A stretch of 64,000 nucleotides of DNA from Pogona vitticeps (Eukaryota > Chordata > Lepidosauria > Squamata > Agamidae), in the NCBI RefSeq assembly GCF_051106095.1, contig NC_135786.1, positions 204,601,501 to 204,665,500 on the forward strand, written 5' to 3'. This document shows, piece by piece, positions 45,194 to 58,501 of this stretch. The notes under the pieces are model-generated. The model searched no databases. It saw only the letters and a list, made by a program, of their open reading frames with translations, and was not told the origin of the DNA. Position 1 is the stretch's first letter, and every line of letters starts with the position of its first letter. A program made the translations under genes and the position numbers.

Positions 45194-48100
45194 AACAGAA
45201 GGGAACACTAAAATTAAGTGTCCTTTCATGTCCCCCTTCTTCATTTATTTGATCCTTCTTAAATTGTCTGGGAAATCTTTAATTTTTATATCCCTGAAAC
45301 AAAATCGTGGCTGCAACAGCAGTTTGAACTGAAAGGATGGCAGAAGAAGCGTAAAAATACACCAACCCTCCCCCTTTCCATTTGTTTCTAATAAGGAGCA
45401 AACCGACTGTTTCAGCCAGTACCATACAGGGATTCCCCCCATTTTTCAAAAGAGAACTGCTAAAAATGTTTAGATAATTCCCTCATCCTCAAGAGTAGAG
45501 ATGGAAACCAGCATGCTGAGCTCCTTCTCTTCATTCCCATCTGCCTATCCTGGTGGTTCCATCAACTGCTGCTCCACTACTATCTTTTCTTACCTTGCAA
45601 GGGAACAGGAACATGGATGGCATTATCTCCATGGCAAGATAACTAACACAAGAGATGAACAAGGCAATACCCTGCATGTGAGGCTGGAACTCAGCTTTTG
45701 CCTAGGGTCAATGGCAGCAGTGGGGATGTGGTAGTGATATTGTTATGTGGCAGTGGCAACAGTAACAGGGGTATTGTTATTGGTAGTGGCAGCAAAGCTC
45801 AGCTAGAGATAGATTGTGCTCCTGCTGTTCACTGTGGCAAGAACTATTTTTCACTCTCTTCTGCCCATATGCCTTTCCTTCCTGGAGAGAGACAGTGGGA
45901 TAGCTGATCCATCTCAGGCCTCACTTTGGTGCTACACAAAACCATAAGCTTTAAATGTACTAGTTGGCAGCTGGTACCAGCTGAAAAGTGGGTAGAAAAC
46001 AGAGTTTCACTGCCACTCACCTTGAGATTTCTCTCCTTACCTAGTGACCCAGGCGAGCACAGCAATATTCTGAGACTTCAGGCAGCACCCTAGGCCTGGC
46101 AACGCTTGAATAGAAAGGGTACATATACCTGAATGGATGGACCTATTTGAAGAGATGGAAGAGTTGTCTGTCAATGTGAGGGGATAAGAATTAGAACAAT
46201 GATGATTTGAAGAGAAGATAATCACCAACAGATTTGCTCTCTTTTTCTCAATAGAAAAAAAAAAGAGTTTCCTCACTTCTGTTTCAAGTGTGCTTGAATG
46301 GATCTGGAATTAATATATTTAAATGAAGGCAATGCCTAATAAAGATGGACTGTGGGTCTTTAGCATTCACAAAGAATTTAAAACTGGGGAAATCACAGCA
46401 CTGTTTAAAACCCAAGAGAGAGCACATTCAGGTTTCCAGACATCACTTCTCTCTATTTTCCGCCGTTACACATTAATTATTAAAATGCTTTAAGACTTAC
46501 CTCAGTGCAAAAACTGTCTTCACGCGATACCGAAGTTGGGTAATTTATGTGAATCTTAACATCTGGCAGTAAGAATGTTCTAATGAGCTGCCTTTTAAAA
46601 GAATGCCTGTCTGCCAGAGGGAGTTTAGATGCAATTAGACACATTAGCACTTTTCTGGATTGTTTCCGAGTATTTTCATAAGGCAAATATGATTGGTGCA
46701 AGCTGTTTTAAAAAAAGAGTATTAACACCTTAGGAAGTTGAGAATTATGTGAAATTAATATTATTTTCACATGAAGAAGAGTACTTGTGTAGAAGAAATG
46801 TCAGAACTTGTATTCTTCACAAGTATATGCAGCTCTAGAAGTATTAATTGTCCAATCTTCTTTAGAAAGTCAATAGTCAATGTTCCAAAAATGCATAGAT
46901 TTATCATCAATGGATCATCCAAAAGTGCTCGCAGAAAGGGCATTCCTGTCACCCATGAATGGAAAAGGGATGTGATTTTCCACATATTCCTTCCCTTTTT
47001 CTTTCTTGTTCTTCTCAGAAATGTATTTTGGAGATTTGAGATCCTTCTGAAACTGCATGGAAGGGTGGTAGAGGTATAGCACAGAGGAACATCAATAAAA
47101 ATTCTGTTCCTCTTCCATTCCCAAGAACCTCCACTAAATGTCATCTATCAAAGAAAGGGTACCTAACTGAAGTGACACCATCTAAAGAGAAACATTCATG
47201 AGTGTCTGATCTGTTCTAAGTTAGGTAGCACTAAAATATACCAACAAATTAAAATTACCCCCTGCACTCATGCATGTGTGGACATATGCACAGAGTTTTA
47301 CTTTGTTAACAAACAATGGGCTAAAAACATCCAATCATTGTTCTCAATTAGAGCAGACCCCCCTACATCAACAAGGGTTGTTAAGTCGCCTCTTAAGTAA
47401 ATCTCACTATTGAGCTAAAAGGAGACACCTTTAATTCTTTCCCCTTGCATCCCTGATAATCACAATCATTGGTGACAAGGGAATAAGTTCTTGTTGTCCA
47501 ACAAGTAAGGCCTGTCTATTCACACAAACATTTTGTGCACAGGCAATTTGGCTTTTGGCTGATTGGGTTGGATTGATTCCAGTTAACAGGATTTCGTTTT
47601 TTTCAAAAGTTGGATTTGGTTTTGTCTGAATTGTTAGTGTTCTGAAGTTTGTCAATTGTTGATGAAGAGTTATGACAGAAAATTATTCCATCATCTGCAC
47701 AACTCCTCCTCTACATCTAGCAGGAGACCATGCATACCCTGCCTTCGCCTTGTAATACTGGAATGAGTATTATTAGCCATGAAAATTAGCCAGTCGAAAC
47801 CCACTGTACCTCTTTCCAAACTGTTTGCCTGGCTGGCCCCTGTAAGCGCCAATATGACTCTGTATCTAAACCCAGCGTGCTCTCTTCCACATAGTATAAG
47901 CAGCCTGGCCTGAATTAGGGATTAGTGTACAGTATGTGTCAAGTTTAAGTTGGGGCAGTTTGTTGGATTTCTGCAGTAAAACTATATTGGCTAGAATCCT
48001 ACGGGTGTTTGCATAAAGTATACATAATCTGCTGCACCTACTTGCTGATTGACGACAAAGAGCGAGAGTGCCCATTAGTAGCATGTGATCAGGTATATGA

Positions 48101-50000
48101 CTGAGAAACACTCTGGAACCCTGACAAAAAAGTAGCAATTAGCACAGCGCGTTATCTAACTTTAAGTAAAAACCAACTGGACTCTGGTCGTTGTGTCCAA
48201 TTTCTGCATTGATTTGTGAACCTTTTTCCTAATCTGCCTGAAAAAATGCATGTATTTCCAAGTGCATTTTTTCTAATCAATGACTTTCTCATATGTGTGC
48301 ATTTCAGCACACATTTTAATCTCTCATCCCCACTCCAACTGGTTGATTCAATTTTGTGCACACTTTTTTCTTAACATGAGCATTTTAAAATGTATTTTGT
48401 AATTGATATAGTTGAGAGTAATGTTCATGAAAGTGTTGTTTATCAAGATGCAATTGTATTTTCTTTTGTGCTTTGTTTTGAAATTTGTGTCAAAGCTGCA
48501 AAATAAGGTTCTAGCATAGCCAACAACTTTTAAAAGCTTCTTGGTCAAATAGAAAGAGTGGTCATAGAAAGTTATTATTATTCTGTGAATTACATGAGGT
48601 TTAACATGCCATTTTGAAAGAGACTCTTAATTATGAAGTGCAATTCTATTTTTTAAAAATAACCTAGCATGGTTTCTAACTGATTCTCCTGTGCATTTTT
48701 TAAAAACAATTTGTAATTTCAGTTGATTTAAGATTCTTACATCAGGATTTGAATTATACAATTAGCATTGGTTTAAATGATAACAGCATGCTGTAAATAA
48801 GGTTCTTAATTGTGTTTGCAAGATTAAAATTCCATTTTCTTGCTCTACTCCCTCAAACCAACAGTCCCACCCCATACCCAGAGTCAACACCTTCTTTCTT
48901 TGGTGGCAATGTGGTATATTCACATTGCTACCTCTAAATGAATGTCAACTTGTTTTACTTCGACTGGAGACGATCGATCGATACTTCATTAGGCTGAATT
49001 GTCTTGTGCCCATGCAACCTTGAAGCTGTGGCTTAATTACCGCCCATATTATGCAGTGCCTGTGAAAGCTGGACTCAGCTGTGTTTGTTAGGAACAAAAG
49101 CCACATGCCTACCTATGTTTGGGTGGGGGAGGAGATACACTTTGGAACAGATGCCATGGACTATTTGATGGGTTAACAATTCCTGATGACGACAGCCCTC
49201 TTTCATAATGTGGAGAATTTCCCAGTTCACATCTTAAACCTCAACCATAAATATCCCGAAGAAGTAAATAATGCCTTAAACACTCTGATACTTTTAGCAG
49301 GTATTAGGAGCAGCAGTTGCAAAGTACTTATGTTTTTCTTCTCTGACCCATGGTTGATTTGGGATAATTTTTAAATTAACAGCAAAAATAACATTTGTCT
49401 GAAGAAGAAGATGGGAAAGTGCAGTCACATGGCAATCATGACAAATGACATCTCTTGTCTAAGAGTCATGTTTCCTCACTAGACTGATTTGTCATCCTCA
49501 TTTTTGACATTTTTCATCCTGCTATGAAATCACATTGACAGAATAAGATATTTCTACACTTAACAGTTGGGCCACGAAAGATGGCTCCTTGCCTCCATTT
49601 ATTTTTTGTTTTATGGCTGCACATTTTGATTTGTAAGCTGTTCAGTGCTGAAGTCAGAATTCTCTTCCATTTGCAAAATGAAAAGTTCACCCTGTACTGC
49701 AGCTGAATGGCAGAGGAATGGCTTTATTGACAGAGGAGCATTCCGTGATGCAAAAGGAAAATGTAATCATCTGTTCATCTGAGTGATCTATCAGAGAACA
49801 GGGTTCCTATTTTAATTCAAGCTCCTCTTCAGTTGTGCTCTTTACCATGGAATAATGTTCTATTCTTATTGATGTTACACACTAAACAATGTGTTTAACT
49901 TCAGTGTTGGACCTACTTACCAATATTGAACATATATTAGTGGCTGTCTTAACCAATGAGTTGAGTGAAGCCTATGAGAAAGAACACATGTCCTTTTGTG
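45194..50000. other. No gene recognised; longest repeat-poor stretch
   Basis: Nearly 5 kb with no transposon ends. 46440-46740 (for example CACATTAATTATTAAAATGC, with ATTA-core motifs) and 49480-49800 have balanced, non-repetitive composition and no frame, and might be conserved non-coding or regulatory DNA. This is an impression from texture only. The short frames here have no recognisable domain. Confidence 0.35.
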
Positions 50001-50019
50001 AGCCTCTCCAGGTTTTAAG

Positions 50020-50396
50020 AACTTTTTCAGAAGCTCTTATTTTGGTTCCACCACCCTCACAAAGATGTCTGGTGAGAGGATACAAGAAACAAATTTTGCA
50101 GCAGCTGTTCCCAAACTGTGAAACTCCATTCCCTGCGAGGCTTGAGTGACCCTCTCAGCTAATCTGCTGGCAGGCAAAGATGTCTCTCTTTAGACAAGCT
50201 TTTTGTAACATAGCGAGATGCAGTGATAAGAACTTTTAATGGGGATACTGCTCTTTTTTCTTTTTGAATTGTTTTCAGTAGTTTTGATGTAGAAGTCTTT
50301 CATTATTGTATGCTTAATTTCCTTCAAATACTATAGTTTTGTGAACTACTGTGGACCCATGCACTAGGAAACAGGTGGTATATAAATTAAATAAAT
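50020..50396 (+). mobile_element. L2-like LINE 3' end remnant
   Basis: GGTGGTATATAAATTAAATAAATAAA at 50372 is the plus-strand form of the L2-like tail, and TCTCTCTTTAGACAAGCTTTTTG near 50180 resembles sequence that precedes it in this LINE group. The frame 49889-50149 ends inside it and is probably LINE-derived (AKLFPNCETPFPA-like end), not a host gene. Confidence 0.55.
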
Positions 50397-50759
50397 AAAC
50401 AAAATGCCAAGGTAAATCTTCCTGTTACACAATGGAGGTACACACAGGGGTAAGGCAGGCAAAAGAGTCAAATAAGTAAGCAAAGTAAGATAAAATCACT
50501 TCAGAACATTCTGTTTCCAAGGTAAAAGTAACAATCATGCAAAAACATAAAATGCTAGTAGTCGTGTTATCTGACGCTATGTTACATGCAAAAGTTTTTA
50601 TTTTCTCCTCAGTATACCTAAATGTAATGGTTCATAGGTAACATCACTACATGTAATACATTGCTTACAAGCTGGGAAGTAATATATTACATCTACAAGG
50701 GGTTGGAGAGACAGCTCTCCTTCTTACTATTTTGATACTTTCAGTCCAGCAGCGTAGGC

Positions 50760-52345
50760 AGTAGTAGTCCACCTGAAAGGTGAAGGGAAAGGAGGACAGG
50801 CAAGCATTCCAGGCAACAATAAAGGAAAATAGGTGGAGGAAGGAATCTCTCCAAAAGTCAATTTTAAAAAAGGCAAAACAGCTAGGTGATACAAAATACA
50901 TAAGAAATTCATCCATGTGGATGAAACATTTGAAAAACAAATTGCAAGCATTTCAAAGAGATGTGATATAGTAGTGATGGGAGATTTCATTTATCCTGAT
51001 ATCTGTTGGGAGTCAATTCTGCCAAGTAATTCCTAGCTCGTGTGGCGGATAATTTTCTCCCACAAATAGTGGAGAAAGAAACTAGAAGGCTAGCTATCTT
51101 TGACTTGATTCTAGCCACTCTGAAAGCAGTCAAAAACAATGCAGTAATAACTGGAAGCCAACATGGATTTGTCAAGAACAAATCCTGCCAAACTAATTTG
51201 ATCTCGTTTTTTGATCATGGAACCTCATTGAGAGACAGAGGGAATGCTGTAGACAAAGTATATCTTGACTTCAGAAAAGCTCTTGACAAAGTGCCCCATG
51301 ATATTCTGATTAGCAAGCTAACTAGGTGTGGGCTGGATAGAACAGTTGGCTATAGGATCGTACTCAGAGGGTGATAATTAATGGCTCCTTCTCAAACTTG
51401 GTGGAGGTAGCAAGTGAGGTACCCCAGGACTTAGTCCTGGGCCCTGTGCTCTTCAACATTTATATTAGTGACCTGGATCAGGGGATATAGGGAACGCTAA
51501 TCAAATTTGTGGTTGACACAAAATCCACAAATTTGTGGATAACACAAAATAGGTAATACCCCGGACAGAAACAAAATTCAAAAAGATTTTGATAGGCTTG
51601 AGCACTGAGCTGAAAACAACAGAATAAAATTAAACAGAGATAAGTGCAAAGTACTGCACCTAGGAAAAAGAAAGCAACACACAGTTACGATATGGGGGAT
51701 ATCTAGCTTAGCAATATAAGTTAAAAAGATATTGGAATCATCATAGATAACAAGCTGAATTTGAGTTGACAATGTGATGTGGCTACCAAAAGATGAATGA
51801 TATTTTAAACTGCACTAAGAGAAGTATACTCTCCAAATTCTGCGAGGTACTAGCTCCCCTCTATTCAGTGCCAGATAGGCCTCATCTTGAGTACTGTGTC
51901 CAGTTCTGGACACCTCATTTAAAGAAGGATGCCAACAAATTGGAACAAGTTCAGAGGAGGGCGACAAGGTTGATCAGGGAGCCAGAAAACAAGCCCTATG
52001 AGGAAAGACTAAAAGAACTGGATACGTTTAGCCTTGAGAAAAGAAGATTGAGGGGAGATATGATAGCACTTCTCAAATACTTGGAAGGCTGTCGTACAGA
52101 GGAGGGGCAGGATCTGTTCAGGATATGTAATAATCAGCTGAAGCGACAGGAAGCCAGATTTTGGTTGAATATCAGGAAAAAACTCCTAATTGTTAGAGCA
52201 GCACAGCAATGGAATCAATTACCTCAAAGGTGGTGAGTGCTCCAATGCTGAAGGCATTTAAGAGAAATTTAAGCAACCATCTGGCAGATATCCTTTGATT
52301 TGTATTCCTGCATTGAGCAGGGGGTTAGCCTCAATGGCCGCCTTC
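50760..52345 (+). mobile_element. CR1-like LINE, broken
   Basis: Plus-strand pieces in order: an endonuclease remnant with VVMGDF near 50970, QHGFVKNKSCQTNLISFFDH and KVYLDFRKALDKVPHDILIS (RT, within 51042-51374), and LFNIYISDLD-type sequence near 51450. Then comes the C-terminal block RPHLEYCVQFWTPHLKKDAN, LEQVQRRATRLIREPENKPY and FSLEKRRLRGDMIALLKYLE (51793-52236). The catalytic A-D-D block is degraded near 51505-51545. The end CATTATTCTATTATTG fits the short ATTCTATG-type tail of CR1 LINEs. Several frame breaks; an old copy. Confidence 0.85.
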
Positions 52346-54374
52346 CAACTTCATTATTCTATTATTGTAAGTTTCATTAACGTGTCTTTTGGAATCCTGA
52401 CTCTTTCGTATTTCTATCATAAAGCTATGAAAGACTCGGAAAATTTAAAAAGGAACTCTTTGATATTTTTTACCATTCAGGTTTAATCCAAAAGTCCCAT
52501 CACTAAGAGTGATTTACACCACAGCATCGCTTACAGGATTCTTCAGAGCTGTGCTCTGGAACCCCTGCTAGAACTAAGAGCAAAATCATTGCATGGCCGT
52601 GCCCTAAACTTTCCATTCACAGAGATGATCCCTAAGGAGTTAACAAATTGTAATAATGAATGTCATTGTATTAAGGTTTTAATAATAAACTTTCTATTTC
52701 CTTGAAAAATCTAGACAACAAACATCAGAAAGTTCATAAATATATTGTGCTGAGTAGTTTAAGCAATCATTATGAAGCAAAATATTCCAAATATGATCAA
52801 TTTATTTTGCAACTTTCTAGACTGCCCTTCATCCTGACAGATTCCAGGTGGAGTATAATTAAAACACCACCAAATAAGAGCAACATGTATCACATATTTG
52901 TTTATTTAACTTCTAAAAATTATTTTAATTTATTTATAAATATAAATATAAATATAAATATAAATATAAATGTATATATAAATGTATATAAATGTATATA
53001 TGTATAAATCTTTCCGCCTTCATGGGCCTGGAACTTTTACCATCAAAAAGGTCAAAAGTTCTCCTTCATACACTAATGAAACTGAGAGTGGAAAAAAAAA
53101 CCCATAAAACGGTAATGTAAAGACAGTGAAACTTATCTAAAATACCTATGGTAATAAAAAATTATCTTGACCTGGAATAGAAAGAGTTATTGCAACTAGT
53201 CAGACATCCTTAGGGAGAACTTTCTGAAGCTGGGTTACCACCACATGAAAAAAAGTGCCCTCTTTTTATATGTATAGTTACAAAACTACAATGAAAACAG
53301 AAATAAGAACCAAAGACAAGCCAGAAACCTGATCCCACATATACAAGCAGTCATAAGCAACACAGTTCTCCTGTTATGTAAAATTGGCTCTTGGGGTCAA
53401 GAACACCTACTTTGTTCCATTCTTTTTCAGAGCAGCAATTCATTTCGATCAGGGTTCTAAATGAGAAGCCGCCCTAAATAGTGTCCTAAATATGCCATAG
53501 ACAACCATAGGGACAGTATGTGAAAAGATATTTCGTCCTGATTATAAACCATGATTGCTGAATCAATCCATCCTGCGAAGAAATGTGCAGGAGAGTGCTG
53601 TTCTGAAATGTGTTCTGAAACTTCTTTCAATGCACTACTCGAGTCACAGCTTTCCACATTTGTCTATGTCTTTGTCCAAGATAATGTGATATTTCTCACT
53701 GTCATTATACACAATAAGCAGTGAATCTGCTGGCTGAACAAAACTTTTTTAAAAAAGAAAATCCATACAGTTCAACTCTTAATAAGGAAGAGCTTGAAGA
53801 GATCTTCTGTTGGAAAGTGAAATTTATTAAGTAAATTGTGAATACCCTCATAATTCCAAGGACCTGTGGATTATTGAGTGTGCAAGGCATGGTTTATGCT
53901 GGATGTGGGGCTTTTATCATCTGTCATTTTCTTCTTCCCAACTGCTTCCTGGCTCTGTTTGCTTTTGCTGATGTATGAAATGACTTCTAAAAGCATATAT
54001 AAAGGGTTTTAAATGGAATTGTCTCTTATGGTGATCTCTGTAATGCTACCTGTGAACTCTTGCAGTTAATTGGACTACAACTGGTGCCGAATCTGTTTGC
54101 AGACAGTGGGAATTAGAAACTTACTGGCTGTTTTGACATCCTCTTTCATGACATTTGCCTCTCTTCCGCTTTTTATTTGAGGGGTCTGAGAGGCTAGATC
54201 TGATTGGAAAGCAGATTGGGGGGGGGGGAGCCCTGTAAAGGTGATTGAGCTCAAGATAAGATGGCAAAAGCTCAATTGTAGATTTGGGTTACCTTCCTGG
54301 CATCTCTAGTTTTGATTCTGATTTTTATTTTTTATTTTTTTTTTAAAAAAAACACCCTTTAGCTGATGATGTGA
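52346..54374. other. No gene recognised; TATAAA repeats at 52935-53004
   Basis: A (TATAAA)n then (ATGTATATAA)n tract lies at about 52935-53004. Otherwise there are only short frames without known domains. Sequence around 53940-54230 is non-repetitive and might merit a conservation check. Confidence 0.4.
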
Positions 54375-54515
54375 AACAATGATTCACAACTTACGGTAGT
54401 CTGGTAATTTTGGATTTGGACCCCAGGAATCCCTGACTCTAACTCCTGCTGGCTGGGGTTTCTGGGAGCTGATGTCTGTAACATCTGGATGGCCAAAGGC
54501 TGAGAACTACTGATG
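54375..54515. mobile_element. Worn hAT-type MITE
   Basis: GGGTTTCTGGGAGCTGATGTC and CATCTGGATGGCCAAAGGCTGAGAAC match the right half of the palindromic hAT family, and TCACAACTTACGGTAGTCTGG is a decayed left half. Flanks ATGTGAAA and ATGCAGAA agree at 6 of 8 positions as a possible target duplication. Confidence 0.5.
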
Positions 54516-55468
54516 CAGAAGTTTTCTTCCTAAGGCCTTGGAGAACATGGCCATCCATATTAGGTAGCACTGGGTCAGATCTTGGAAATGTAATTTTTCC
54601 ATAATATAACTCTCAAAATGCCTCAGCCATCATGGCCAGTTACATGCTGTCCAACAATTGGTATCAAACAGGCTTATCCATCATTCCTCTGTATGATTTG
54701 CACATAGACCAATAGGGCCTGTGCTGAATGACCATTGGCCAGAAATGGGGCCTCTGTGTCTTCCTCTGGCTTCGTCTTAGGCTACTGATCTGGAGGCAAC
54801 CCAGCACCACCCAAGCAGTTGCTGATACTGCCACCTCCTCTTTCACTTCTGCTTCTAAATTATACCACTAATTGTTTTATGGAAATAAAGCCAGTTGTCA
54901 ATTAAAGGTGTGGAAAGGAAGTGGGTGCCTAATTGTCTTCCCCTAGCAAATGATCTTTGTCATTTTCTTGTGGGATTTCCACATACCCTGACAAGTTATA
55001 TTTGGCTTTAGGGCATCCAACAAAGAATGTAGTTACAATGAAAGTTTGGTGATTTCTTTACATGTTTCATTCAAGTGCCTAGGGCCTAAGAATTCACTGC
55101 TAAGCACATAGTAGAGACAAGTATGCCAGGCTGATGTTGGCACTTGGCAGATAGGTAAGACACCTAGCAAAGGATGTTTTTTAAATGCAGAAAAGCTCAG
55201 GTTCACTCTCCAATATGTCCTGGTAGGAGAAGACCCTTTTCTGAAACCTGAGAGCTGTTGTTAATCAGTGAAGACAACACTGAGATCATTGAAACCAGTT
55301 TGTGGCAGTGTCTTCCTAAACCACTGTCCATCAAACTACTCAGCCCACCACTAGCAAATGGGCCATGGCAGCACAAGCTACCAATAGCACCAGGAGGCTC
55401 TTCTTGTGGAAGGCTCAAACAAAGGGAAGCTATATCCAATAATGTTTGTATGGCTTTTAAATCAATAG
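54516..55468. other. No gene recognised
   Basis: A frame at 55258-55488 runs into the DNA transposon that follows and has no family features. No repeats were recognised. Confidence 0.35.
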
Positions 55469-55470
55469 TA

Positions 55471-56429
55471 CAGTGGTGCCTTGCTTAACGATTGCCTCGT
55501 TTAGCGATGAATTCGCATAACGATGTGTTTTTTTAGAAAATAATATGCACCGTATAATGATGTTTCCTATGGGCGATTTTCGCTTAGCGAAGTTTGGGAC
55601 CATGCTTCGCATAACGAATGCGATTTTAGGTCCCCTGCTTCACTTAATGATGTTTCCTTTTTCAATTAAAAAAGTGTCTTAGAAGGGTCAAAAATGGTTC
55701 TAAATGCTTGGATTCGTTAGAGGAGCCCCTAAGTCATGTGCAAACCTGATTTGGCTTTGATCTGATTTTTCGTTAATTTATGGTTAATTTTTTTTTTCGG
55801 CCCATAGGAACCAATGGACCTGTCAAAATCTGACAGCTCCATGCTTTCCTATGGGGGAGAAAACAATTCGCCATAAATTAACGAAAGTTCAGATCAAAGC
55901 CAAATCAGGTTTGCACATGACTTAGGGGGTCCTCTAACGAATCCAAGCATTTATAACAGTTGCTGAGTCTTCATTAATTTTTTGTGAATTTTTTCTTCCC
56001 CCATAGGAAATAATGGAGCTGTCAGATTTTGACAGCTGTCAAAAGTTGGGGGGGGGGAAATTCACCATTAATTAACGAATAGTCAGATCAAAGCCAAATT
56101 AACTTTTGCATCCATTTTAGAGGGTGCAGAAGCTAATCCAAGCATTTAAAACCATTTTTGACCCTTTTATGACACACTTAAATTTGCAAAAATTGACTTC
56201 CCAAAGCCATTGAAATATATTGAGTCAGCTTCAATACATTCCAATGGAAGAAACATTGTATCGTTTAACGATGTTTCCTATGGGTTTTTTCGCTTAAGGA
56301 CGGCAATCCGTGCCTATTGGAACGGATTAACCGGTTTCCAATGCATTCCTATGGAAAATGGTGTTTCGCATAACGATGTTTCACATAACGTTTTTTTTTA
56401 ACCAATTAAAATTATGCGAGGCACCACTG
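55471..56429. mobile_element. TA-flanked DNA transposon, non-autonomous, 959 bp
   Basis: The ends CAGTGGTGCCTTGCTTAACG and TTATGCGAGGCACCACTG are inverted repeats, with TA at 55469-55470 and 56430-56431. This fits the Tc1/mariner-pogo (Tigger-like) group. The inside is full of variants of a short word: TTAACGAT, TTAGCGATGA, CATAACGATG, TTAATGATGTTTCC. It also has a large internal inverted segment (AGGAGCCCCTAAGTCATGTG near 55722 against its reverse near 55916). No transposase frame is seen. Confidence 0.8.
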
Positions 56430-57350
56430 TACTAGATACTGGCTACAAAGATAGGAAGGCAACCTTGTACTGAGTTAGACCACATGTCCATTCTTGTCAT
56501 ATCTAACTGACAGTGGTTCTCCAAGGTTTCAGACTAGATTCTTTCCTAACCCTACCTGGAGATTCCTGGTGACACGCTGGTAATTTCTCATCCAAATACA
56601 AACAAGACCAGACTTAGTTAACTTTTGAAATCAAATAAAGTTGGACGTGCCAATGGTGGTATGGCGGATGTGTGTGGTAGAACAGTAGTTTTTTGTGTGT
56701 GTGTGTTTTTTTTTTTTTTTTTGCAGGGCCAGCTCTACCTCTGGGCAGAATGAGACAATTGTATCAAGTAGAAAATGGTGGTGAGTGGTAGCACCATAAA
56801 GTGTTGTTTCTGAGCCCCCCAAGGGACATTCTCCTGACTTGAAGGCCATAACTCTGTGTGCCACCCAGCACCCATTAAGCAACTCTGCTTTCCAGTGCCA
56901 ATGTGGAACTATTTAGTTGTGTGAGTAAATAAACATTCTTTAGCTCTACAGAGTACTTCTAATATAGTGCTATGATGTCTTTATTTTTGACTGACACAAT
57001 CCATACTGAACATAAAACACAGACAATTTGGGTAAATCTGAAATAATAAGTGTTGAAGGGTGACAATGTAGACAGGAAGGAATCTGTATTTGGTTTATTA
57101 CAGGGAGGTGGTAATGCTGACAATCTCTTCCATATTGATTTAAGAAACATTTTAAACAATAGGAGAGGATTATGTGCTTTCACTCCATCTTGATCACTGT
57201 TCCCTATGGCACAATGATTGTGATGGTTCAGCAACAAGTTTGAAGCAGATAACTAAAGCTCACTCATGTACTCAGAGCCTGTGACATACTCACAGAATAG
57301 TGTTCTAATAAATTTTTCTCCTAGTGAATATCTGCTATTTTGATACTATG
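56430..57350. other. No gene recognised; TG/T-rich run at 56693-56722
   Basis: A short (TG)n run grading into a T homopolymer is the only repeat. No family features elsewhere. Confidence 0.35.
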
Positions 57351-57365
57351 TGAATTAGCAGAATT

Positions 57366-58183
57366 AAGCCAGAATTAAGATTGCCGAAAGAAATATCAAC
57401 AACCTCAGATATGCAGATGATACCACTCTGATGGCAGAAAGTGAGGAGGAATTAAAGAACCTTGTAATGAGGCTGAAAGAGGAGAATGAAAAAAAACGGC
57501 CTGAAACTCAACATCAAAAAAACTAAGATCATGGCCACTGGTCCCATCACCTCCTAGGAAATAGAGGGGGAATATATGGAGGCAGTGACAGATTTTACTT
57601 TCTTGGGTTCCATGATCACTGTAGATGGTGGCAGCAGCCACGAAATTAAAAGACGCCTGCTTCTTGGGAGGAAAGCGATGACAAACCTTGACAGCATCTT
57701 AAAAAGCAGAGACATCACCTTGCCAACAAAAGTCCGAATAGTCAAAGTTATGGTTTTCCCTGGAGTGATGTATGGAAGTGAGAGCTGGACCATAAAGAAA
57801 GCTCACCGCCGAAGAATTGATGCCTTTGAATTGTGGTGCTGGAGGAGGCTCTTGAGAGTCCCCTGGACTGCAAGGAGAACAAACCTATCAATTCTAAAGG
57901 AAATCAACCCTGAGTGCTCACTGGAAGGACAGATCCTGAAGCTGAGGCTCCAATACTTTGGCCATCTCATGAGAAGAGAGGACTCCCTGGAAAAGACCTT
58001 AATGTTGGGAAAGTGTGAAGGCAAGAGGAGAAGGGGACGACAGAGGATGAGATGGTTGGACAGTGTCATCGAAGCAACCAACATGAATTTGACAGAACTC
58101 CGGGAGGCAGTGGAAGATAGCAAGGCCTGGCGTGCTCTGTTCCATGGGGTCATGAAGAGTCGGACACGACTAAACGACGACGA
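57366..58183 (+). mobile_element. BovB LINE, 5'-truncated, with 15-bp target duplication
   Basis: TGAATTAGCAGAATT occurs at 57351-57365 and 58184-58198, flanking the insertion exactly. The element starts within the RT at RIKIAERNINNLRYADDTTL and ends AGTCGGACACGACTAAACGACGACGA. One frame break lies near 57490; after it the frame is open from 57576 to the end (SHEIKRRLLLGRKAMTNL, ELWCWRRLLRVPWTARRTN, FGHLMRREDSLEKTLMLGKC, GVMKSRTRLN). The open frame continues past the element into host DNA to 58445, which is chance. It is the youngest-looking BovB copy in the window. Confidence 0.92.
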
Positions 58184-58501
58184 TGAATTAGCAGAATTTT
58201 ATAAGTTTCTGCAGACAGACAGACAAATCCATCAGTTTTGTATCTTTCCATACTCCAATGTTTTTAAATTTAAAATTCTTTCCCTTGAATTTATAAGAAG
58301 TTTGTGGATTTTGGAAAGTTCTTACATTGGCCAATTCTACAGGAACTGCTTTTCCCAGCATGGAGAGGATTACGTCATACCTTCATGCCATGTAGCAATT
58401 AAAGATGAGGAGCATGTAAGAAAAGAAAAGAAGCAGCAAACCTAATTGAGCCTTAGAAAGGTGGGCACATAATTCAACCCAATATTTTAAGATCTAAATT
58501 A

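Noticed and set aside
45501-45907. Two overlapping frames of about 70-77 codons as host exons
   Set aside because: No domain, no convincing splice sites, and composition is like the flanks.
49889-50149. An 86-codon frame with leucine-rich sequence as a host gene
   Set aside because: Its end overlaps a LINE 3' region and the match to that LINE is the simpler explanation.
58184-58445. Continuation of the BovB frame beyond the element as a longer gene or fusion
   Set aside because: The 15-bp target duplication shows that the element ends at 58183; the rest is chance read-through into flanking DNA.
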